A DNA stretch of 22,408 bases from Desulfobacteraceae bacterium (GTDB taxonomy: Bacteria; Desulfobacterota; Desulfobacteria; Desulfobacterales; Desulfosalsimonadaceae), in assembly GCA_011389605.1 (NCBI GenBank), contig JAABTZ010000007.1, forward strand, positions 1 to 22,408, read 5' to 3'. The translations under genes and the position numbers were made by a program. The notes under the pieces are model-generated. The model did no database searches and was not told the DNA's origin. It was given only the letters and a program-made list of their open reading frames with translations. Shown one piece after another: positions 1-5,937 of the stretch (its first letter is position 1; each line of letters begins with the position of its first letter).

Positions 1-1
1 A

Positions 2-634
2 AACCGCCGGGAGACCGGCAAGGGAGCAGCCCGGAGCCTTAGAAGATCAGGACGGATTCCGGCGGTACTTTACGGAACAGACATAGAGACCCAGCCGATT
101 TCGGTAAACATTCAGGAACTGGAAAGAATGTTTAATAATCCGAAATTCACAAGGGGCCTGATCAACCTGGCAGTTGAAAAAGGCAGCAAGCCCGCCCGGA
201 CTGTAATGATCAAGGAATTCCAGCGCGATCCGGTCAAGGATCATTATCTTCACATTGATTTTTACGAAATCAAGATGGACCAGAAGATCGCGGTCATGGT
301 GCCGGTGACCACAACCGGAACATCCAACGGAGTGGAAGAAGGCGGCATTCTTCAGATAATCCGTCGCGAACTGGAAGTTTATTGCCTGCCGGCAAATATA
401 CCCGAACAGATTGAAATTGATATCACACTTCTGGAAATGGGCGACTCGGTTCATGTCAGCGAAATTCCGCTGCCCGAAAACGTGGAAATTCCCTATGAGG
501 TTGACTTTACGATTCTAACCGTTGTCAGCCCCAAGATGGAAGAGCCTGAAGAAGAAGTCCTGGAAGAAGAAGGCGAAGAAACAGCGGAGGGTGAAGACGA
601 AGAAGCCGGTTCCGGAGAAGAGGCCGAAGAGTAA
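2..634 (+). CDS. rplY: 50S ribosomal protein L25/CTC family, 5' end outside window
   Basis: This protein binds 5S rRNA in the large ribosomal subunit. The open frame runs from the window edge without a stop, and the residues before the first internal ATG (128) already match the L25 start region (GKGAARSLRR, then IPAVLYG). The true start therefore lies outside the window, and I infer only about 10-15 residues are missing. The protein is the long CTC/TL5 form: an N-terminal 5S-binding beta domain of about 90 residues, a second beta domain, and a strongly acidic Glu-rich tail of about 30 residues. The stop is followed after two bases by the pth start, so the two are surely cotranscribed; rplY-pth is a common bacterial pairing. 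The family is clear; only the start is unseen. Confidence 0.95.
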   Translation, partial: NRRETGKGAARSLRRSGRIPAVLYGTDIETQPISVNIQELERMFNNPKFTRGLINLAVEKGSKPARTVMIKEFQRDPVKDHYLHIDFYEIKMDQKIAVMVPVTTTGTSNGVEEGGILQIIRRELEVYCLPANIPEQIEIDITLLEMGDSVHVSEIPLPENVEIPYEVDFTILTVVSPKMEEPEEEVLEEEGEETAEGEDEEAGSGEEAEE

Positions 635-636
635 AC

Positions 637-1221
637 GTGGGTGCCGATTTATGGCTGATTGCCGGACTAGGCAACCCGGGCCGATCTTATGCCAGCACAA
701 GACACAATGTGGGATATCGGACGGCCGATGATGTTGCCCGCCGTTGCGGCGTATTAATCGATCAGGATAAATTTAAAACCAGGTTCGGACGCGGGTGGTG
801 CGGCAATCAAAAAATAATAATTGCCAAACCTGAGGCATACATGAACAGAAGCGGACCACCGCTGAGACAGCTGGCTGATTATTTTAATATTTTACCCCGG
901 CAGATACTTGTTATACATGATGATCTGGATATAGAAAAAGGACATATTAAAATCAAAGAGAAAGGAGGTCACGGAGGTCACAACGGCATCAAATCGATCA
1001 TGGAAGCCTTTGGGTCAGGAGATTTTCCAAGGGTTAGAATCGGCATTGGAAGGCCTGCACTGCCGATAAACGTCACGGACTGGGTGCTTGGAAGGTTTAC
1101 CGGCGAAGAGGAAAGCTTCTTTAGCCAGGTTATCCAACATGCGGGCCAGGCCGCGACAACTCTGATCGAACAAGGTTTGCCGGTTGCAATGAATCGTTTC
1201 AATCAAAAGCAGGTTGTGTAA
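637..1221 (+). CDS. pth: Peptidyl-tRNA hydrolase
   Basis: This cytosolic enzyme releases tRNA from peptidyl-tRNA that dropped off ribosomes. The 194-residue length is normal for the bacterial Pth family. Visible signatures are the N-terminal GLGNPG loop, the catalytic His in TRHNVG (His23), the tRNA-contacting Asn in YMNRSG (Asn70), Asp95 in HDDLD, and Asn116 in the glycine/histidine-rich GGHGGHNG loop. The start is GTG, two bases after the rplY stop, and the reading frame has no better start upstream of the GLGNPG strand. Translation is probably coupled to rplY. A 39-base gap with a strong ribosome-binding site separates it from hppA. Confidence 0.96.
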   Translation: MGADLWLIAGLGNPGRSYASTRHNVGYRTADDVARRCGVLIDQDKFKTRFGRGWCGNQKIIIAKPEAYMNRSGPPLRQLADYFNILPRQILVIHDDLDIEKGHIKIKEKGGHGGHNGIKSIMEAFGSGDFPRVRIGIGRPALPINVTDWVLGRFTGEEESFFSQVIQHAGQAATTLIEQGLPVAMNRFNQKQVV

Positions 1222-1260
1222 GATCTTTGATTATTAACCTAAAGTTTCAGGGAGGTAGGC

Positions 1261-3282
1261 ATGGAAGTTCTAATGGAAAATATTCCGTTAACCAGTACCC
1301 TCATCGGCGTAATCGGGATTCTCTATTCCCTGGTTGTAGCCGGCATGATCAAAAGCGCCCCCACCGGCACTGAAAAAATGGTGGAAATCGCTTCTGCCAT
1401 TCAGGAAGGCGCAATCGCGTATCTCAACCGTCAGCTCAAAACCATCTTTATCGTTGGTGTGGTCATCTTTATCATTATTTACTTCGGCCTCGGAGCAACC
1501 ACGGCCATTGGGTTTGTCGTTGGCGCCGTGGCCTCTTATCTGGCCGGTTATATCGGCATGCGTGTATCTGTTCTGGCCAATGTCAGAACAGCTGAAGCAT
1601 CAAAGGACGGACTTGCCGCCGGGCTGAAAATGGCATTCCGCGGCGGATCCGTGACAGGTATGCTGGTGGCAGGCCTGGCTCTGACCTCAATTGCCGGGTT
1701 CTACACCATTGTCCAAGAAGTTGTTCCCCTGGTTGCACTGGGTTTTGGCGGCAGTCTTATTTCCATCTTCGCCCGTCTTGGCGGCGGCATCTTTACAAAG
1801 GGTGCTGACGTTGGCGCGGACCTGGTGGGCAAGGTTGAAGCCGGCATTCCCGAAGACGACCCGAGAAACCCGGCCACCATCGCTGACAATGTCGGCGACA
1901 ACGTGGGTGACTGCGCCGGCATGGCAGCTGACCTGTTTGAGACCTATGCTGTAACCGTTGTTGCAGCAATGCTTCTGGGTCATCTGTTTTTCCCCGAAGA
2001 TCCCATGGCGATTAACTACCCGCTGGTCCTTGGTTCCATCTCCATTATTGCCTCCATAATCGCCACGTTGTTTGTCCGTCTGGGCAAAGGCGAATATATC
2101 ATGGGTGCCCTTTACAAGGGAATGTTTGGTGCTGCCATCATCGCTGCCATAGTTTTTTACATTTTCACCATCAACATGGTCGACAACATCGGCGGCATTC
2201 CGGGAATCAATCTGTTTTATTCAGCCCTGGTCGGTCTGGTGTTGACAGTTCTCATTGTTATCATCACAGAATACTATACCGGTATTTACGGACCTGTTAA
2301 GGCCATTGCCGAAGCTTCCACCACGGGTCATGGCACCAACATTATTGCCGGTTTGGCAGTCAGCATGCAATCCACGGCAGCACCCGTGCTGGCAATCTGC
2401 GTTGGCATCGGCGCAGCATACGCTTTTGCCGATTTATACGGGATTGCTATTGCTGCAGTGGCTATGCTGTCGATGACCGGTATGGTTATTGCCATTGACG
2501 CCTACGGCCCCATTACTGACAATGCCGGCGGTATTGCTGAAATGGCGGATCTCGACGATAGCGTTCGCGCCGTCACCGACCCCCTTGACGCAGTTGGCAA
2601 CACAACCAAGGCAGTTACCAAGGGTTATGCCATTGGATCTGCGGGTCTTGCAGCCCTGGTGCTTTTCTCCTGCTACACCCAGGAATTCGTGATCGTGGCC
2701 GGAACAGAGGAAGCCGCTGCAGCCCTTAACTTCGGCCTGAGTGATGTCAATGTCATCATCGGCCTTTTTATTGGTGGTCTTCTGCCTTTTCTGTTTGCAT
2801 CCATTGCCATGAACGCAGTGGGTCGCGCCGGCGGAGCAGTTGTTGATGAAGTTCGCCGTCAGTTCAGGGAAATCCCTGGCATCATGGAAGGCACCGGCAA
2901 ACCGGATTACGGCGCATGTGTTGACATCGTAACAAAGTTTGCCCTTAAGGAAATGCTTCTTCCCGCTCTTCTGCCCGTTGTGGCGCCCCTGCTGGTTGGC
3001 TTCTTCCTGGGCAAGATTGCACTGGGCGGCCTGCTCATCGGAAGTATTGTTACCGGCTTGTTTTTGGCCATATCCATGACCACCGGTGGCGCAGCATGGG
3101 ACAATGCCAAGAAATACATTGAAGACGGATACTATGGCGGCAAAGGCAGCGATGCCCACAAAGCCGCGGTTACCGGCGACACTGTCGGCGACCCGTACAA
3201 GGACACTGCAGGACCGGCAATCAACCCGATGATCAAGATTCTCAACGTGGTTGCTCTGCTGATGGTGCCGTTCCTGTTGTAA
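1261..3282 (+). CDS. hppA: Membrane-bound K+-independent proton-translocating pyrophosphatase
   Basis: This integral membrane enzyme hydrolyses pyrophosphate and pumps H+ outward. Its 673 residues and roughly 16 hydrophobic segments fit the family. The catalytic signature is present: the Asp/Lys set in DVGADLVGKVEAG (Asp183, Asp187, Lys191), followed by the IADNVGDNVGDCAG stretch. The subfamily-deciding motif reads GNTTKAVTKG with Lys450 and Thr453. By established knowledge, Lys there marks K+-independent, H+-pumping enzymes, whereas K+-dependent ones carry Ala. The start ATG has GGAGGT at 1251-1256; a second ATG at 1273 is too far from it. The gene ends in a strong terminator. With the Rnf complex in this window it suggests chemiosmotic recovery of energy from pyrophosphate, for example from substrate or sulfate activation. 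Confidence 0.97.
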   Translation: MEVLMENIPLTSTLIGVIGILYSLVVAGMIKSAPTGTEKMVEIASAIQEGAIAYLNRQLKTIFIVGVVIFIIIYFGLGATTAIGFVVGAVASYLAGYIGMRVSVLANVRTAEASKDGLAAGLKMAFRGGSVTGMLVAGLALTSIAGFYTIVQEVVPLVALGFGGSLISIFARLGGGIFTKGADVGADLVGKVEAGIPEDDPRNPATIADNVGDNVGDCAGMAADLFETYAVTVVAAMLLGHLFFPEDPMAINYPLVLGSISIIASIIATLFVRLGKGEYIMGALYKGMFGAAIIAAIVFYIFTINMVDNIGGIPGINLFYSALVGLVLTVLIVIITEYYTGIYGPVKAIAEASTTGHGTNIIAGLAVSMQSTAAPVLAICVGIGAAYAFADLYGIAIAAVAMLSMTGMVIAIDAYGPITDNAGGIAEMADLDDSVRAVTDPLDAVGNTTKAVTKGYAIGSAGLAALVLFSCYTQEFVIVAGTEEAAAALNFGLSDVNVIIGLFIGGLLPFLFASIAMNAVGRAGGAVVDEVRRQFREIPGIMEGTGKPDYGACVDIVTKFALKEMLLPALLPVVAPLLVGFFLGKIALGGLLIGSIVTGLFLAISMTTGGAAWDNAKKYIEDGYYGGKGSDAHKAAVTGDTVGDPYKDTAGPAINPMIKILNVVALLMVPFLL

Positions 3283-3310
3283 GCAAGATATCTGCCATAT
3301 AGAAATACCC

Positions 3311-3345
3311 AAAAGGGCCGGTGATTTTTCACCGGCCCTTTTTTT
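3311..3345 (+). terminator. Intrinsic terminator after hppA
   Basis: A perfect 10-bp GC-rich stem (3315-3324 with 3329-3338) encloses a TTTT loop. It is extended by an A4/T4 pairing and followed by a T run to 3345. It lies 29 bases after the hppA stop and separates rplY-pth-hppA from carD. Confidence 0.93.
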
Positions 3346-3346
3346 G

Positions 3347-3375
3347 TTGATTTAGATTTTAAAAAGTGCTATAAG
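3347..3375 (+). promoter_or_regulatory. Probable sigma70 promoter for carD
   Basis: TTGATT (3347-3352) and TATAAG (3370-3375) are separated by exactly 17 bases, directly after the hppA terminator and about 35-45 bases upstream of the carD start codons. The match is 4/6 and 5/6 to the consensus. It was judged by eye only. Confidence 0.6.
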
Positions 3376-3418
3376 TTACTTTTTAGGAATAAACTTTGCA
3401 TTACCTTTGGTGGAAAAC

Positions 3419-3979
3419 ATGGAAAACATGGCTGAAAATGCACAATCTGAAAATCAAATAATCAAATCCTTTGGAATCGGTGATTTGGCGGTTTACCCCG
3501 CCCACGGCGTAGGACGGATTGAATCCATTGAAAGCCGGGTGATTAACGGTGATACTCATGATTTTTACATCATGAAAATCATCGACAACGGCATGGTTAT
3601 TATGATCCCTACCAGCAATGTGGACTCGGTAGGACTTCGCACAGTTATCGACAAAGAAGAAATTCCTGCGATCTATGCCGTGCTTGCGGAAAAAAAGGAC
3701 AATCTTCAGGACAACCAGACCTGGAACCGGCGATACAAAGAATACATGGACAAAATTAAAACCGGTTCCCCCTTTGATGTTGCAGCCGTATTTCGCGATC
3801 TCTATCTGCTCAAGCTGACCAAGGACCTGTCATTTGGAGAAAGAAAGCTTCTTGACACAGCCCGGGCGCTTCTGACACGGGAAATATGCACTGCAAAAGA
3901 CCAGAAGGAAGACCAGGTATGGTCTGAAATCGAATCCCTTTTTGACAACAATGGAAACGGCAGCAAAAACGCTGAATGA
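3419..3979 (+). CDS. carD: CarD-family transcription regulator
   Basis: This is a CarD/CdnL/TRCF-interaction-domain protein. Such proteins bind the RNA polymerase beta subunit through an N-terminal Tudor-like domain and stabilise open promoter complexes through a helical C-terminal domain. The N-terminal pattern FGIGDLAVYPAHGVGRI, then FYIMKI and MIPTSNV, is typical. The C-terminal half is helical, with the LTFGE-like sequence LSFGERKLLDTAR. The start is uncertain: in-frame TTG 3407, GTG 3410, ATG 3419 and ATG 3428 sit in a 9-base tandem duplication. ATG 3419 is chosen because GGTGG at 3409-3413 lies five bases before it. The stop overlaps the next gene by four bases (ATGA). It is likely transcribed from its own promoter. 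It could regulate rRNA promoters or stress genes; targets cannot be read from sequence. Confidence 0.9.
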   Translation: MENMAENAQSENQIIKSFGIGDLAVYPAHGVGRIESIESRVINGDTHDFYIMKIIDNGMVIMIPTSNVDSVGLRTVIDKEEIPAIYAVLAEKKDNLQDNQTWNRRYKEYMDKIKTGSPFDVAAVFRDLYLLKLTKDLSFGERKLLDTARALLTREICTAKDQKEDQVWSEIESLFDNNGNGSKNAE

Positions 3980-4959
3980 TCCTTGCAGATTTTGAAGAGA
4001 TCATCCTTGTAGCCGAAACAAAACATGCCGGTTTCAGGCTGGATCAATTCGTAGCCGCCATGATCCCCGGCTGCTCCCGGAATACAGCCAGCAACTGGAT
4101 CAAAAAAGAAATGGTACGGGTTGAAAACAAGGCTAAAAAACCCGGCTACCGGCTATGCCCCGGAGACACTGTAACCGCCCCTTACCGTGCACAAACGCCT
4201 GAGACAGAATTTGTTCCGGAACCAGTTGAAATAGATACGCTTTATATTGATGATCATGTCATTGTCATCAATAAACCACCCGGAATGGTTGTGCATCCAG
4301 CGCCGGGGCATTTAACCGGCAGCCTTGCCCACGGACTGGCCTACCATTTTCCCGAAACCATGGGTGTCGGTTCAGAAGCTGGCCGCCCCGGAATTGTACA
4401 CCGGCTCGACAAGGACACATCGGGTGTAATGATTGCAGCACGCAACCATGAATCTTGGCTGAACCTTTGCAGCCAGTTTAAAGCCCACACAGTGCAAAAG
4501 ACCTATGAGACATTTGTTTACGGTTTGCCCGGAAGCGAGCAGGGTGAAATTATGCTGCCCATTTACCGGAACCCCAAAGACCGTAAAAAAATGACTGCCG
4601 GCCCAAACCCATCCCATGACGCAAGACACGCTGAAACAACCTGGCGGGTAATACAGCGCTTCTCCCAGACAGCCCTGCTGGAGTGCCATATCAAAACAGG
4701 CCGGACCCACCAGATCCGGGTTCACCTTGCGGCAATCGGCCATCCTGTTATGGGAGATCCGGTTTACGGATGCAGGAAAGCAAAAAAGGCCTGCAGCCAA
4801 TCCCCTGGGCTGAAGGCCATCCTTGAAAAAGTTTCCCGGCAGATGCTTCATGCCCGAAAAATCGCCTTCATGCATCCTCAAACCTGCAAGGCCTTGGAGT
4901 TTTTTGCTCCCCTGCCCCGTGACATGCAATGGCTTCACCAGGCCCTGGAAAACTCCTAA
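3976..4959 (+). CDS. RluD-type large-subunit rRNA pseudouridine synthase
   Basis: This RluA/RluD-family enzyme isomerises uridine to pseudouridine in RNA, most likely 23S rRNA. An S4 RNA-binding domain occupies about residues 15-75 (RLDQFVAAMIPGCSR...). The catalytic domain follows, with the motif HRLDKDTSG, in which Asp145 is the expected catalytic residue, and later KTGRTHQIRVHL, typical of the RluD branch. The length of 327 residues is normal. The ATG overlaps the carD stop, so translation is probably coupled. The family is certain. Whether it modifies the RluD sites of helix 69 or the RluC/RluA sites cannot be decided by eye, so no symbol is given. Confidence 0.94.
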   Translation: MILADFEEIILVAETKHAGFRLDQFVAAMIPGCSRNTASNWIKKEMVRVENKAKKPGYRLCPGDTVTAPYRAQTPETEFVPEPVEIDTLYIDDHVIVINKPPGMVVHPAPGHLTGSLAHGLAYHFPETMGVGSEAGRPGIVHRLDKDTSGVMIAARNHESWLNLCSQFKAHTVQKTYETFVYGLPGSEQGEIMLPIYRNPKDRKKMTAGPNPSHDARHAETTWRVIQRFSQTALLECHIKTGRTHQIRVHLAAIGHPVMGDPVYGCRKAKKACSQSPGLKAILEKVSRQMLHARKIAFMHPQTCKALEFFAPLPRDMQWLHQALENS

Positions 4960-4980
4960 AAATTATATGGCGCCATCATT

Positions 4981-5137
4981 GATGAACTCGTAAAAAGTCG
5001 CTTTTAGAAGGCTTTGTAAAAAGTTCAAGATCAAGGCTTGGGCGGTTTTGAAGAATGCAGCGTACTTAGCCGTACGTGAAACTCTGAAAAATCGCGCATA
5101 ACGCAGATATTAAACTTTTTACAAAGCCGTCATCATT
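4981..5137. repeat. Long imperfect palindrome with 16-bp terminal inverted repeats (MITE/REP-like)
   Basis: GGCTTTGTAAAAAGTT at 5010-5025 recurs as its exact reverse complement at 5113-5128. The arms continue inward: about 17 of 26 bases pair on either side of a centre near GTACTTAGCCGTAC, so the whole element can fold as one hairpin. On the left, a related outer piece (GATGAACTCGTAAAAAGTC, 4981-4999) precedes the repeat. It lies between the convergent RluD-type gene and the hypothetical gene and contains no plausible coding frame. It may be a small non-autonomous mobile element, or an intergenic hairpin that also ends transcription from both sides. Confidence 0.7.
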
Positions 5138-5138
5138 A

Positions 5139-5750
5139 TTAAGAAGAACGGGAAAGCTTTTTGACAACCAGAGTGCATCGCTGGCTCTGCTTGTCAAATG
5201 TCATGACAATTTCTTCATCCTGTTTTTTCTCCGAGGCAAGCTGACCATATCGATGCTTGATTCTTTGAACAAAAGCTTCACGGTTTTCCGTATTTGAACT
5301 CTTTCCAAGGGCTGCAAGTTTATCCTGCTGAATCTGCCAAAGCCGGTCCACGGAATAAATCCTGCGCTGATCCCCGGAGCTGGCACCTGTTGCTGTATCT
5401 GATGGATTAGTTGACAATTGGCCCTGTCCGGCTTTATTGGTTTCCTGATCCTCTATCCGGGAGGCCCTGGAGGCATTGGCATTTTCCCACAACTGGCTCC
5501 ATGCCCGGCTGTAGTGGTATACTTTCCATTGAAGATTATCAAGCAGGGTTTCAAGATATCTGTTTGAAACACCCTGGTCGATTCGCATATTTTGTATTTG
5601 CTTGATAAATTCATGATGGTGCGGATGAGGCTTGTTATTGCGGTCGGCAAGATAGGCACGAATTTTTGCATCCATTTCCTCGGCCTGGCGCCCAAGTAAT
5701 TGCAAATGACGTTCAACTTTCCTTCTTTTTTCAGCAACGTCTTCTGGCAT
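5139..5750 (-). CDS. Hypothetical helical/coiled-coil protein
   Basis: I do not recognise the function. The protein is 203 residues, soluble, with no signal peptide or membrane segment. Residues about 1-100 are charged and helical (coiled-coil-like, rich in Glu, Lys, Arg, Gln). A low-complexity Ser/Thr/Gly/Asn linker follows at about 105-130. The C-terminal segment of about 70 residues is helical and ends in a short beta-like stretch (FDKQSQRCTLVVKK). The layout of a helical N-terminus with a Tyr/Trp-rich helix, a linker and a small alpha-beta end loosely recalls proteins named after the MXAN_5187 C-terminal domain of Deltaproteobacteria, but that is a guess. An ATG 13 codons upstream is rejected because a perfect GGAGG lies four bases before the chosen ATG. 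It converges with the RluD-type gene. Confidence 0.75.
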   Translation of the reverse strand: MPEDVAEKRRKVERHLQLLGRQAEEMDAKIRAYLADRNNKPHPHHHEFIKQIQNMRIDQGVSNRYLETLLDNLQWKVYHYSRAWSQLWENANASRASRIEDQETNKAGQGQLSTNPSDTATGASSGDQRRIYSVDRLWQIQQDKLAALGKSSNTENREAFVQRIKHRYGQLASEKKQDEEIVMTFDKQSQRCTLVVKKLSRSS

Positions 5751-5754
5751 GAAA

Positions 5755-5759
5755 CCTCC
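5755..5759 (-). promoter_or_regulatory. Ribosome-binding site deciding the start of the hypothetical gene
   Basis: GGAGG on the minus strand stands four bases before the ATG at 5750-5748. It fixes the start there rather than at the upstream in-frame ATG at 5789. Confidence 0.8.
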
Positions 5760-5863
5760 ATGGTGTTCCGGCTGCTGCAAAAAAATCATCTGCCCTGATT
5801 CTATTTGTAACAGGATAAGGCCTTTTTGTAAATAACCTACCCGTCACATAAGGTCTTTAACGC

Positions 5864-5907
5864 AAAAAGCCGGGGCACCGCCCTGAGGCGATTACACGGC
5901 TTTTTTT
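5864..5907 (-). terminator. Terminator at the end of the rnf operon
   Basis: A 9-bp stem (AAAAAGCCG at 5864-5872 with CGGCTTTTT at 5897-5905) contains a nested small hairpin (CGCC-CTGA-GGCG, 5879-5890). T runs follow on both strands, so it could act in either direction. Its position 31 bases beyond the rnfB stop suggests it mainly ends the minus-strand rnf transcript. Confidence 0.75.
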
Positions 5908-5937
5908 AAAAATAAAACAAATGGAGAAAAAAAAAGT

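Noticed and set aside
2434..3312. 292-codon open frame on the minus strand opposite hppA
   Set aside because: It is fully antisense to a clear pyrophosphatase gene. The product is Cys/Asn/Gly-rich with no family pattern, as expected from a mirrored GC-biased frame.
3283..3345. Possible riboswitch or leader RNA upstream of carD
   Set aside because: The only structure is a simple terminator of hppA, and it lies before the carD promoter, so it is not part of a carD leader.
4967..4976. 10-bp palindrome ATGGCGCCAT after the RluD-type gene
   Set aside because: Too short and isolated to call an operator; it is likely chance.
5751..5789. N-terminal 13-codon extension of the hypothetical gene
   Set aside because: The GGAGG site at 5755-5759 lies inside it, just before the chosen ATG, and the upstream ATG has no such site.
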